From: Combretum micranthum
Lineage: Eukaryota > Streptophyta > Magnoliopsida > Myrtales > Combretaceae
Assembly (NCBI GenBank): GCA_024138025.1
Contig: JAMXBD010003370.1
Span: 1-64,000, forward strand
DNA length: 64,000 nt
Direction of reading: 5' to 3'
Position numbers and translations under genes: made by a program. Below, piece by piece: positions 1 to 11,566 of the stretch. Each line of letters begins with the position of its first letter. Position 1 is the first letter of the stretch. The notes below the pieces were generated by a model. It did not search any database. It worked only from the letters and a program-made list of their open reading frames with translations, and had not been told where the DNA came from.

Positions 1-3000
1 GTTTATGAATTTCTACTATCAAAGCAAGTATTCATGCATATGAACAAGTTACCATCATAAATGATATGTCATGAGATATATATGTACATGTTCTTGATGA
101 TGTTGAATAAAAGAATTTTTAGAAAATTTTTAGAAAATTTTTTCTTTGTAAGACTTTATGAAAAATCATCTTAGAATGGCTAGTCTTGTAGTCTTGACAA
201 TTCCCACTTGTTATTATGTATATTCCTTAAGGCCTTTATTTTTCAATAAAAATTTTCATTTTACACTTTGTAAACATATTTTTAAATATGATTCATTCCA
301 AAATCCGAATTTGGTAAAAATTATTTTTGGTGATGATTCCTTTAAGTAAACTCATTTGATACTTAGAAAATTAAGGCTCAATCATACCTAGCCACTAAGG
401 ACTTCATTTCTTTAATAAAACTTCTATTTTGAGTTTGGAAAGTAAGTGTTTTCATGCCATTACTCCATTATTACGAATTTCTTAAAATGACAAATAACTC
501 AAATTTTCCTACTTTATTTCTACTCCTTGTTCTACATGTTTTTCTTAGCAAATCCCATTTCAACTTATAAAATTCTTTACTTGATGATATCTATGACCTA
601 TGCTCTTCATTTTCATATAAAATAGAAGTTTTGGAGTTGATAAAAGGGTTTTTAAGGCATGGTCTTGAAACCATCCGAATTTCATAAAGTTAGGATAAAA
701 CTGAAATTTTACACTTTGTAATCTCTTCCTATTTTGAGAATCTCTATTAGTAGATCTACCATTTACTTATAAAAAACATCTCCTCAACCTATTCCATAAG
801 CCTTTCATTTTTTAAACAAATCATTCATTTTGGTGTTGAAAAAAGGGTTTCCAAAATTGGTCTTGGTTGAGATCCGAATTTACAAAATTTGTTTTTGGAC
901 ATATCTTTTGATAAAATCCATCTAAACTATGAAAATTCATCCCTTACATATCCTATCTTAAGAGTCTTCCATATCTTGAATAAAAACTTCATTTTTGAGT
1001 TGGAAAACATGTTTTTAAGTTATGCCTTTGTCTAGATCCGAAAATAATTTTTGTTTTGAAAAATAATCTTTGAAAATCACCTTTGAACCATATAAAATGA
1101 AGTCTTGGATGATATACCCATTACGCCTTCATTATTTCAAGTAAAACTTCCATTTTGACACTTGGAAAGTGGTTTTTTTAAATATGGTATTGCCTAGATA
1201 CGAATTTCACCATTTTTGTTTGAGTTCAAAACCAAGATCTACATCTACTATGAACATAAATATAAAATAAATCCATGGTAGTAAACTATAAACTCATAGA
1301 TCTAAACATAAACATAATCAAAGTTACATAAAAGTTAGATCTACAAAATATAACTACTTCTAGCAAGAAAATAATATATAAGAGAATAATCATGAGTAAG
1401 ATGAGTGTTTCATTTTGGCATCATCATCCTTAGCTTTTAAGCTTATGGAAGGTCCTTTGATGCATAAAACTCACTATACTCAACCTACATCATCTATAGA
1501 AGCTTGGAATAAGAGTTTTACCTAAGGATCTTCAAGAAATATATGTGGGAGCTTACTTAAAGAATAGGGGCAGCAAGCTTCTCTTGTAAGAACAAGAGAA
1601 AATGAAGAAAGAGAGGAAAATAGAGAGGAAAATGTAAGGAATGGTAAAGGGTTGAAGTTGTGAACAAGAGAGAGTGTATAAAGAAAGATAGGAAGAGTTA
1701 AAGACTCTTTAAATGAAGTAAAAAAAAAAAAAATGGTAGCTTGTATAATGCTAGGGCTGACGTGAAATGAGGAGGAGAGAAGGAGGGAGTTTGGTTGGTT
1801 TTTGACTTAAAATTGTAATGTGTAACTAAGGGTATGTTTTCCTTCTTAAAGAATGATTGAATTAGGTTTATTTTAATCAATTTTGGAGTGTTTCAAAGGA
1901 TAAATGGGGTAGCAAAAGAAGTAAAAAATCTGCCATGAAGTGATGCATAAAGTGTAGAAAGATTGAAGTGAAAAAGAAGTGATGTGTGAAAGGTGTGCTA
2001 AAGGTATAAGTTTGTAAGAGTACTTTCTTAATAAATAAAAAAAAAAGAAGAAAATTCATTCCAATTTTTTGTAGCAGATTTTTCATAATTAAAATAATAT
2101 AATTAATTTATTTATTTTAGTGAATTATCAAATAAGTTACCGGTATGATCAAAATACGCGAATATGAGCTATAATTGATATTTTTATAACCCGAAAAATT
2201 CTAAAAGGTTACTTTATGAAAATAAAAATATTTTTCAATTATTAAATTAATTTATTTTATTTTTAGTATTGGATGTTAAACAGAAAATTATCCAGTAAAA
2301 ACCCGAAACGAACTAAATTTTAGAAAAACAGAGTTTTCTATGATATATAAAATATTTATCTAAAAATATAAGGGTCTACAAGAGTAGTAAAATTGTATAA
2401 TGAATAGTAGTGAATAGTGCAAAAGACTAGTTAATTACCAGTAGTAAAGAAATATGAATATAATCGCAAAATCAGATATTCTAATTATCGAAAAATTATA
2501 AAACTTATATTTTTGAAATCCTTATGAATATACGAGTCTAACGGTATTAATGGTATATTTTTGATATCTCGAGCCTCGAGACATGCTTTTCAAAGTCTGT
2601 ATCCGAACGGGTTCGAAATAGGTCAAATATTTACCAATCTGATATTTTTAAGCGACCTTATGTTACTAAGAGCTACTTTACACACTTAAACCACACTCGA
2701 CCTATAGAGCTAAGAGCGAGAGATTGCCGGACTTAAACTACTGTATTCCACTTAGGGTTCCCATGTGACTTTCTGGTTTAGATATTTTCCAATTTGGAAA
2801 CTAAGGATTTCTGTTTATACAAAACATTTAGTTTGAGAAATTTATTTTAAAATTTTATTTTTTTATAAGTATTTAATATCTTTTAACGTTTTCGGAATTC
2901 TTGAATCGAGTTTTATTTCCGAAGGTCTATCATTATTTACCTTTTAATAATTTGTTTTTGATTTCTATATTACTCGATTTTACAAGTCAGAGTTAAGTAT

Positions 3001-3208
3001 AGAATTTATCATACGCAATGGTTTTGAATTTATAGTCTATTGAGTTCTTATTTTATTTTTAAGGATTCTCATTTTCTCAAGATTAAGAAATTTGGATTCG
3101 TTCGTGTTTTAGAACTAGTCGAAGTTCGATTTTAATTTGGAGTCATTTTTAGAGTTTGTTTTCGATGTTTATCTTAGAATTATTTATTGAAATTTTTCGG
3201 GGCTTACA
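1..3208 (-). mobile_element. LTR 'A' of a Tekay-like Ty3/gypsy element, cut by window start
   Basis: The right edge reads GGGGCTTACA, which on the minus strand is a TGTAAGCCCC LTR start. The body matches 20353-22549 over about 750 bp at 1-745 (the same series of ATTTTGAGTT and CATTTTACACTTTG blocks). The last part, about 2735-3208, matches 24625-25086. A splice-donor-like AG|GTAAAAC lies at 1520-1521 on the minus strand. The LTR is followed by ATTTA, the presumed target duplication, whose partner lies off the window. A is inserted in LTR M. The short open frames in it are not genes. The LTR identity is secure from the repeats; the family is inferred from similarity to the LTRs of the full element. 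Confidence 0.8.
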
Positions 3209-4576
3209 ATTTATTTTGGAAAGAGCTCCTATTTAAGAAAACCTTTCCTTCTTTATCTTATTGAGACAAAAATCAATATGTTCATGCATGATAATGGATA
3301 TGAAATCATGAAATTATGAAAACATAAGAAAAACATAATAAGTAGTAATATAAGCAAGTTAATAGAAATATCAAGTATTGGGAACCTTAGCTTCATCAAG
3401 GTATCTCAGGACTAAGAGTAGACTAGTCTAAAAAAAAAAATAAAGAAAAAAAAAATGAAAAGATTGTTTTGACTTGATGAGGACGAGTCTAAGACTAGAG
3501 ACTAGTCTTAAAACAACATGAAATAAGTAAATAAATTGCATACATTGGAAGTAAATAAATAACAATGAGCTTATATGCTCTAAAGATTATATATAAGTAC
3601 ATAATTATATTTAGTTAAATATATATAAGAGGTTAACATAATATCAACAATAATATGAGCAAATAAAAACATAAAAAATATATAAATACATATTTATGAA
3701 CAAGAACAATATATAAACATAGTGTAGTTTCCATAACATTAAGTTTAGGAAACTCACACCATGGTCATGTAAAGTTACATGACATGGTAAGAGAGATTTG
3801 TGGAGATTTCTGACAATAGTAGTAGAAGAGGGTTTTGAGAAGAAATTTTGGGAGAGTGTTTGAGAAGGATTTGGAGAAAATTTTGGAGAGTGATTTTGTG
3901 GGTAGTAGATGTGTGAATGAAGTGAAAGAGGAGGGTTATTTATAGGAAAATAGAGAGAAAATGGGGGAGGGGTGCCGACCACTTAGAGGAAGGCGGTGGG
4001 GTGGATGGTGGGGGAGAGAGAGAGAGGATAATTTTTTTTTTTGTATATTAAAAATAATAATAAGTAAGATAGATGTGACATAAAGTTATGTGAAAGATAA
4101 AAAGCAAAGATAATAAGTGTATGGAGTTGTAAGAGTAGGTATTAGAAAAAGTAGAGATATGACTAGTAAAATACCGGTAGTAAGAAAATACGTGTATAAT
4201 TGCGATATCTGTTATTTTCAGTTACCGAAAAATTACGAAACTGATATTTTTGAAATCCTTGTGTTAAATTGGTCCTAATGGTGTCTTCAGAATATTTTTA
4301 CTATTCCGAGCTCCGAAACACGCTTTTCGAGAACTGATCCCGTTTGAGTTTGAAGGACACTCGAAATTTGCGAATCTAACATTTTTACGTCTCCTCAAGT
4401 TATTACGAACTATTATCACTAAATATTTTAACTTCGTTTTCTGGGGCTAAAGAATACGGGAATGCCAGATCTAAATTCTAGGGTTTGTACTAGTCTTTTG
4501 TTGACATTTAGGGTTTTCGATTGACTTTTAATTCTAAGATTAAACTTAAAATTAATCGAAATTTCAGGGGTTTACA
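3209..4576 (-). mobile_element. LTR 'M' (right part), split by LTR A
   Basis: This is the promoter-side part of a minus-strand LTR of the same group as 57680-61266. It ends in GGGGTTTACA at 4576 (TGTAAACCCC on the minus strand). It contains the paired GACTTG/CAAGTC and TAAGACTAG/CTAGTCTTA blocks at about 3471-3512, a TATAAATA box at 3937-3944 (minus), a degraded GCCGGCC box at about 3972 and the ACCGGT block at about 4174. The next five bases are TTTAT, the presumed target duplication in LTR N. The splice donor seen in most copies seems lost here. Confidence 0.82.
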
Positions 4577-6714
4577 TTTATATTAAGATTAGTCTTTGTA
4601 ATCTTAGACTTGTCCTAATCAAGTCAAAACAAATTTTCTTATTTCTTTTAGACTTGCCATGTCTAAGTCCGAAAGCCTTGACTCAAACTAAGACTTCCAA
4701 TACTTGATATTTTTATTTGCTTATCTCGATATTTTCTATCTTTCTTATTAAATATTTTTGTCATGTTAGTTAGCTATAAACCCATATTCATACATTATCA
4801 TGTTGATTGTTATCTTAACGAGAATAAAAAGGTTCTTTCTTAAATAAAAGAAAATAAGCTCAAATTACTTTGAAAATATAATTTCATCACTTAGGAAAAG
4901 TTTCATTAAAGTTTAGAAGTTTTATATCAACAAAATGCTATTCAAAGAATTTTAGATAAAGGTCACCATAGATTTTAGTATTATTAACATAAAAGGACTT
5001 TTCAAAAGTTAACCAAGAAGCTCTTTACCTTTTATAAAACTACCATTAAGATCTTAATGCTAATAATTCTTTGTTATGAGAAATTTTCTTAAAAACTTGG
5101 TTATAAAATCCTCACTAATATTTTAATAAATACAAAGATCAAAATAAGCTTTTCAAAATAAAATTAACTCACCAAGTAAAGTATACTTAGGGAATAAAAT
5201 TTGTAGATAACTTGGAAGGACTAAAATTTTTGAAACCAAGTTATCTTTTAGGAGTTAAGGAAAAATAAATCATATCATTTATTTAATGACTCAAAAATCG
5301 TTAGTTTTATTCCCTAACAACTTAAAATAATTTTGTCAACTTCATTTTTTCAACTAGTAAGACAAGTTGTTTTATGAAAAATCATTTATTTAGACAACAT
5401 CATTAGAATCATGTGTATAATATAAGTTGCATATGTATTAAAAGGATTTTTCAACTATATATATATATATATATTTATGTTTGTTATGGGATTTTTGGTT
5501 GATAAAAAGTTTGGAAAAATCATGTTTCAAGAGTTGGGATTTTCGTGTCAATTTTATACCGTGTCTTTTTGGAACCTAAATGACCTTTTATGGTAAAAAT
5601 AATTTATAAATAGATAGATCTTTTTGAGTAGGTTGAAAACGGTATATAATATGTAAAATTTTGAGTTAAAATGAGTAAGTTATGGCCACTTTAAGTTGGA
5701 ATTTCACCGCATACGAATTTTGACAAACTTAATAAAATAAAATTTGCAAGTTTAAGTAGAACTTCAAAGAAATACCCATTTTGGGTATTTCTCTTGTTTA
5801 GGCAACAAAGAGTCTGAGTTTCCTTACCCGAAAGACTACTTCTATTAGGAGCTTTCTGCTACCGTGGTTGAGTGAGTTTAATTTCCTACATTCTTGTACT
5901 TATGTTTTTGCTTATAGAATAGTGACACTAAATTTAGGAAAAGATAAAAACATGAAATCGCATGTGCCTTACATATGTGGTTGAAATTATGTTAAGCATA
6001 TCGAGGCATGAATTGTCCAATAATCATTATATGATTAGTGTAGGAATGATATGTCTGCAAGCTCTATGATCACCTTTAAAACATTTAACATTATGCCATG
6101 ATTACTTAAATAAATTGATCTATGTATAGCACGTAGTGAGTCACATTGCATTCATTACTATACCTTTGGTGGGACAAGGGTATAGTAGTGAGATTAATAG
6201 AAAATGAAAATCTACTTTAGTGAATGTTTGCTCGATTTAAATAGTGAGTAGATAGCCAAATTAACTACATTTTAGCGGCTAATAGTGGCTCGCATAAAAA
6301 CTACAAAAACTTCATTTGCGAACTATGGCCTTACGGCTCGGAACACCTAACCTCGAATGGAGGGGTAAATCTATTCAACATATGATTCCTGAAAAATCAT
6401 ATGTATTGTTTGCTCACGTATTTATTGCATTTTATATGCTTATTTGAATATTGTTTATTAGAGTACTTTATTTGTGGAAATAATTCTCACTAAGCAAGGA
6501 AGCTTACCCCCTTATAGATATTTATTGCAGCACCTCTACCTTTGGTTGACGCTCAAAAAATATTTCTCTCAGGTACTACCTTTTAAATCTAGGAATTTTT
6601 GGATGAAGTCAAGAACTAGTTGTAGACTTAGACTTATAAGTAAATCTCTAATGTAATTGTTATAGATAGACTATGATGGACTGTCGCGTTTAGGGTACCC
6701 TTTAGGGCATGACA
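4577..6714 (+). mobile_element. LTR 'N' (right part), plus-oriented
   Basis: The sequence resumes at the three-way-junction block (TCTTAGACTTGTCC near 4612) and runs to the LTR end GGGCATGACA at 6714, the reverse complement of the TGTCATGCCC ends of the minus copies. It holds a perfect 9-bp, 7-nt-loop hairpin at 6379-6403 and an acceptor-like TTTATTGCAG ending at 6530. An (AT)n run lies at 5457-5475. The flanking AAGGG (6715-6719) would be the target duplication in LTR O. Its left part is displaced off the window by M. Confidence 0.82.
6379..6403 (+). other. Perfect 9-bp hairpin in LTR N
   Basis: Stem CATATGATT, loop CCTGAAA, stem AATCATATG. Same place in the LTR as the hairpin at 34174-34200, with a different stem sequence and the same loop length. 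Confidence 0.75.
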
Positions 6715-7569
6715 AAGGGGATTACCTATAGAAAAAAATTGAAGTGTATATGGGGAAAAGAGAGAGATTGCCATGACTGAGGGAGAGGAAGGAAGAGAAT
6801 TTGAGAGGAAAATTTGAGAGAGTTTTGAGAGTGCAAGTGAAGATGTAAAGTGAAAATAAGAGAGGGATGTTATGGTATTTATAGGGGAAAATCAGTAAAA
6901 GAAAATGAAATTGGAGGCAAAAAAAAAAAAAAAAAAGATGGGGGCACTGGCAATGTGAGAGAGAGGAGAGAGAAAGAAGAGAAAAAATTAATTTAAGAAA
7001 AAATACTAAGAAAAGTATGATAAAGTATGTTAAATAGATACTTACAAGTGTAGGTGTAAGATGTTGTCACAATATGGTGTAAGAGTGTAAGAAAAAAGTG
7101 ATTGATGTGAATAGTAGTGAATACTAATGAATAGTGGAAAGAACAATTTAATTATCGGTAAAGATAAAAATATGCGTATAAAGGCTATAATTTACGTTCA
7201 TATGATCCGATAAAAGTTTAGCTAATATTATACGAATATCTTGATATTATGTTAGTATAAATTGGTTTTTGGAATATTTCACAATGCTTTGCATATCGAT
7301 GAGCGAATATAGAAATTGATATAAAAAACCTTGAAATGATTAAAGTTTCGGATAAACTTGTCGTTTTAGTATATACCTTTTACTCGGCTTATATTTTGGA
7401 TTCATACCAATTTTCTAGCTCATATAATATTTTAGGGTTTTAGAAACTGTTTAATTTGATCTAGCGTTTATAGGATTTAAAGTTGATACGGTTTGATTTT
7501 AGAGTTCTAGTTCAGATATCGACTCTAAGATTCCACTTATAGGATTACCGAAAAAGCTAGGGGTTTATA
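6715..7569 (-). mobile_element. LTR 'O' (promoter end), split by LTR N
   Basis: This minus-oriented promoter end of an LTR has a donor-like ATAG|GTAAT at 6724-6725, a TATAAATA box at 6876-6883, a GGCACTGGC relic of the GC box near 6943 and the ATCGGTA block near 7155. It ends GGGGTTTATA at 7569, where TTTACA is expected, so the terminal base pair has probably mutated. O lies in the 5' LTR of the Tat-like element. The other half is off the window. Confidence 0.72.
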
Positions 7570-7754
7570 CTCTTACTCTCTCTCCCTAGCTATTAGCCAT
7601 CCTTGACCACTTATTGATTTAAGCATTGGCATGGCCATATCGGACAAACTCGTGACATCTGCTAACTGTTTTATGTATTTCAAGCTCAAAGATAATTGGC
7701 CTCTTAAACCCATCTAATTTTAAGTGGAGTCACCCATAAAATTCACCAAGAACA
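7570..7754 (+). mobile_element. 5' LTR remnant (U5 side) of the Tat-like element
   Basis: This is the 185 bp between the end of LTR O and the PBS-like site. It contains no open frame and no repeat shared with the other LTRs here. By position it should be the 3' end of the Tat-like 5' LTR. The exact LTR end is not clear. It is an inference from the adjacent PBS-like site. Confidence 0.45.
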
Positions 7755-7777
7755 TTTGGATTCGTCTATGGGAAACG
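7755..7777 (+). other. Degraded primer-binding-site region of the Tat-like element
   Basis: TTTGGATTCGTCTATGGGAA resembles the TTTGGCGCC-type start of the internal region in many plant Tat elements, with CGC changed to ATT, as expected for decay at CpG. It lies just upstream of the gag relic, the correct place for a minus-strand primer site. Confidence 0.5.
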
Positions 7778-7799
7778 AAAAAAAGCTTTCTTGAAGATG

Positions 7800-9300
7800 A
7801 AAAATCAATCAAACATGGTGAGGACTATAAGTAGGAGTAGTGCTCTCAAAGTTGACTCCAAGATAGTGGGACAGACTAATGCTCCAACTACAGCTGAAAA
7901 GTGCTTTAGCTAGCTCGGCAAAGCCCCTCCCCTCCCCCAAGACCACCCAAGAAGTGAAATAATAGTGTATATAGGCGGTCCTCACTTCCTGGTCCCAAAT
8001 CTAGCAAGACAAGATGCGCCATGAAATACACCTTATCGTAAGGCCCTTCAAACATGTCAATAGTCAAAACTGGAAGCGTTCATCAACAACATAATGAAAG
8101 AATCCAAAAAGGGTGCCTAGATCTGTGGAGGACCCAGCCAATCCTTTCACAAAAGAAATATAGCAAGAACCATTTCCCATTGATCATGTTGCCCACTTCA
8201 AAACTCACATGGTCCTTCAGGGATTGAGTAATGCGTTCATGTGCAAAGCATTTCCAAGAACATTCTAGAAAGCCACAAGCACGTGGTTTAACTAGCTTGC
8301 CCTGAACACCAACCACTACTTCAAGGAGTTCGCAAATATGTTTAAAACTTACTTCATAGCAAGAAAACGACCAAAAAAGACGTGTCTTCCTTGCACGAGA
8401 TCAAACAAGAAAAAACATGAGACTCTCCAGGACTACATAATTCAATTTACAAAGGCGGTACTGGAAAGCTCTAACATTAGTAAGGTTATTTCCCTCTAGC
8501 TTGCCATCCAAGTTTAATTCAACCAACCACATTTTCAAATCACTAATAAGGAGCAAACCCGCAACCTTAAGCAATTCATGGAAAAAGCTAAAAAGACCAT
8601 CGAAGATGATGCCATGTAAGCCCACTCGAAGGCAGAGAAAGTTGAACAAAAAAAGGAGAACAACCGAGAAGGCTGCCAACCTAGAAGGGACTGTCCTTCA
8701 CCTGAGGGGAAGGCCAATGACATGGGAAGTCCTCGATCATTCCATACAGAGGAAGATGAGATGAAAAGGCTGTTTCCCACATTCTATTATATCATCCCCC
8801 TAGAAGACCCATAGGGGAGATATTTCTAGAAATATACCATAGGGGCATCCTCCCTCTTGCCTAAGTTGAGATTGAACTTGGACAAAAAGAACCTTGGAAG
8901 ATATTGTGACTACCACAAAGATTATGGACGCATAATAAACGGATATCATTAGCTCTAAAACGTCCTTCAGGATGTAACTTGAGAGACTATATTGTCGAAG
9001 GATGATGTAGGATGTCGTCCGACACAAAGGTAATGGGAAAATACCCATCGCCACCATAATGGCGAAAAAATTACGAATAATGAGGATAGGGCACCTAATG
9101 ACGTAGTGAACACCATCGTAGGGGAACCTCATCGAGGGGGATTGCCAAATAAGGGGAACCTCATCGAGGGGGATTGCCAAATAAACCCACCTATGCCCCA
9201 GGAAGAACGAAGTATTGAACTTTTATAACAAGAAGCAGAAAAATAGACTATGTATTAACTTTCTTAGACAAAGACCTAGAAGGAATTTAGTTGTAACACC
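7800..9300 (+). pseudogene. gag: gag relic of the Tat-like element
   Basis: Plus-strand translation from about 8185 gives HVAHFKTHMVLQGLSNAFMC, then a Trp-Phe-Asn segment and, after frame breaks, HETLQDYIIQFTKA near 8415-8457. This is the capsid pattern of Tat-lineage gag: a 'HF.THM.LQG.S.AF' start, an 'A..WF' core and a 'L..YI..F' end. Stops interrupt it, for example within the WFN segment. Downstream sequence to about 8770 is Lys- and Glu-rich in several frames. The stretch 8770-9300 should hold the end of gag but I could not follow one frame; it includes a 32-bp tandem duplication (9121-9184). Start and end are approximate. Confidence 0.65.
9121..9184. repeat. Perfect 32-bp tandem duplication
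   Basis: Two identical 32-bp copies, 9121-9152 and 9153-9184, each beginning GGGGAACCTCATCGAG. It lies in the degraded gag region of the Tat-like element. The unit is not a multiple of three and would shift the frame. The absence of any difference suggests it is younger than the surrounding decay. Confidence 0.95.
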
Positions 9301-9329
9301 AAGAAGTCCTTATCAACTTAGCTCGGATA

Positions 9330-9520
9330 GCTAGATTTGATGTCAAGAAAGTAATGATTGACACTGGCAGCAGTGCAGACGTTATCTTCAACAACGTCTA
9401 TAAGAAGATGGAACCAAAACTTCTCGACCGCTTAAAACTGTATAGCTACAATTTACGGTTCAACAATCAGCCGGTCAAGGCTAGGGGCATCATTACACTC
9501 CCGTTAAGAGTTAGGTGATG
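9330..9520 (+). pseudogene. Aspartic protease domain of the Tat-like element
   Basis: The plus-strand frame reads ARFDVKKVMIDTGSSADVIF, with the catalytic Asp-Thr-Gly at 9360-9368, followed by an YKKM segment and a GIITLPLRV segment ending near 9515. This is the retropepsin pattern DTGSSAD with the downstream G-I-I-x-L. The domain itself is uninterrupted over about 60 codons, although the polyprotein around it is broken. It would cleave Gag-Pol during particle maturation. Confidence 0.75.
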
Positions 9521-9829
9521 AAATCCATATTGCCACACATGATGCAGAATTTATGGTGATAGATTGCCGGTTGTTGTACAATGCGCTCCAAAGCCAACCA
9601 AGCCAGTCCTTATTTGGCATGATAACATTTTTCAACGCATCTAAAGGCTAAGTTCCTAATATCGAATGGGATCGCCATTTGCAACAGCAACCAAAACTCC
9701 CCTGTGACTTATACTTAAAAAGCTTAAGTGCAGGAAGAAATGTAATAAATTGATTTAACCCTGGAACAACATGGCAAAGCTAAATGCGAGCGGTAGATGA
9801 AATAAAACATGCCCCTCGACCTAGAGGAG

Positions 9830-10071
9830 CGCATGGTTGATTTCCTTTAGCACAATTCTGATGTATTTGCCTATTCTCCCTCGAGATGCTGAGCATCCCT
9901 AGTGAAGCGATAACACGCCACTTGAACACTAACCCTACTTAAAGTCTGTCAAGCAAAAATGGCACTTCAGTGTTGAAAGACATATAACCATAGAGGAAGA
10001 GCTAAAACTCCTTGATACTGGGTTCATAAGACAAGAAAGATATCCAATATGGTTAGCCAATGTTGTCTTAG
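9830..10071 (+). pseudogene. PR-RT linker and N-terminal RT segment of the Tat-like element
   Basis: After several breaks the frame reads KWHFSVERHITIEEELKLL and then GFIRQERYPIWLANVVL, ending exactly at the insertion point of LTR C (10071/10072). This is the conserved entry to reverse transcriptase in Ty3/gypsy elements. Earlier codons (MVDFL, then DVFA) match the linker before RT but contain stops. The frame continues at 41354 after the inserted LTR. Confidence 0.75.
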
Positions 10072-11485
10072 TGTAAGGACCCTATCACCTCTATAATTGA
10101 AATAGACGATAACAGTTCCCAACCACATATAACTTTTAGAAATATGTAAAGTTGTCCAAGAAGAAGTGTTTAAGTAATTATTTCTATTTCCACATAATTA
10201 ACATAATTAAACCATAGTTTTTCAAAAATTTTAGCAAAACATAACCACACTACCAACATATTTTACAAGAGAAATAAACCCAAGTCATACATAGCTAAGT
10301 ATGTATATATATATATATATATTACAACCAAAGGCTTCTTACAAGCCTTAACAAAATCACAAATATAATCCAATTAGAACTTTAAATACAACCATAAAAG
10401 CTATCATAACTAATCTATTACAAAATATGGATTCCATCAAGTCTAAGATCATCTCTAGTCCTCCAAACATCAAAAAAACCTTCGAAATCGGTTCCATACC
10501 CCATATTCGTATAAAACTCGTCAGATTCATCACCTGAAATGGTTAAAATATGAGTCAAAAGTCAGTACATAAGTAACGAATACAAATGCAAAGTGATTCA
10601 CACATACTTAAGCTAAATGAAAAATGCAACAACCAATTATTTATTATTCAATCTTTAGTTAGTCATACATCATGGGAGTATTCAAACTCCAGGCAATAGA
10701 GATTTTTGGGGGAACTTGAGTAACGATCACGACGCTCAGGGGGTTGATATAAGTAGCTTAGATACTCATACCATCCTAATAAATTTATCCATAACGATTA
10801 AGTAATCTCATCTAGGGTTTCCGTCATGCCCCAGAGAGTACCTAAATGTGGCAGTCCACCGAACATAATATTAAAGCTAATGAATGACAACCTTATTCAT
10901 GCAAGAGCTTCGATATCACGTGCAAGGCGTGCTTCCAAGATAATAGGTAACTCAAACGGATATTACGTTTAAGCAGATAATAAAAACACGCAAGAACTTA
11001 TAAAGGTAAAACATGTAATAATCATTAAGATAAAAGTTTCTTACAACTTCTTAGGGGCATTCTCCCGTTCTAAAAGCCTTGCTCAAACTAAGTCATCTTC
11101 AAAACATACATGAATATAAAATAAGTCTACTATAGAGATTTCTCTTAGAAGTCTCCATCCAAAACTAAATATATAAACTTCTTCCAAAAACTCCCAGTAG
11201 CTTTAGCTCATACCTGACAAAAGGGCTCTTGGTGCCAACCACAAGTAATCAAACTATAATAAAAAGCTATAGAGATATAAGCAAAACTAGCTTAGTGAGA
11301 TAACTCTCTTGTTCAAAACATTTCCATAAAACATACAAGTATTTTAGACAATCACATGTGAGTGCATCAATCACATGAGCAAGTAGACTACACACGATTA
11401 ATCGAAAACCATGTGTAGTATGGATTTTACGCCCTTCATGTCAGGGGTTGGATGGTTGCCTGCCCATACGATCATCAATAGTTGC

Positions 11486-11566
11486 AGACTTACCGGCTCC
11501 TACTTACCCTATAGACTTTTCGGCTCCTACTAGCCCATGTAGACTTTCCGGTTCCTACTGGCCACC
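11486..11566 (-). repeat. 27/28-bp tandem array, three units, in the 3' LTR
   Basis: Units start at 11486, 11513 and 11541, each beginning AGACTT and containing CGGCTCCTACT or CGGTTCCTACT. The 5' LTR has three units from about 29659. The solo LTR at 31429-34769 has one. The array lies just outside the GGATTTTACGCCC box. Confidence 0.85.

Noticed and set aside
8401..9180. Several minus-strand open frames
   Set aside because: They are antisense to the Tat-like gag relic, which reads on the plus strand.
9121..9184. Possible CRISPR-like direct repeat
   Set aside because: Two adjacent copies without spacers in a plant transposon; a simple tandem duplication.
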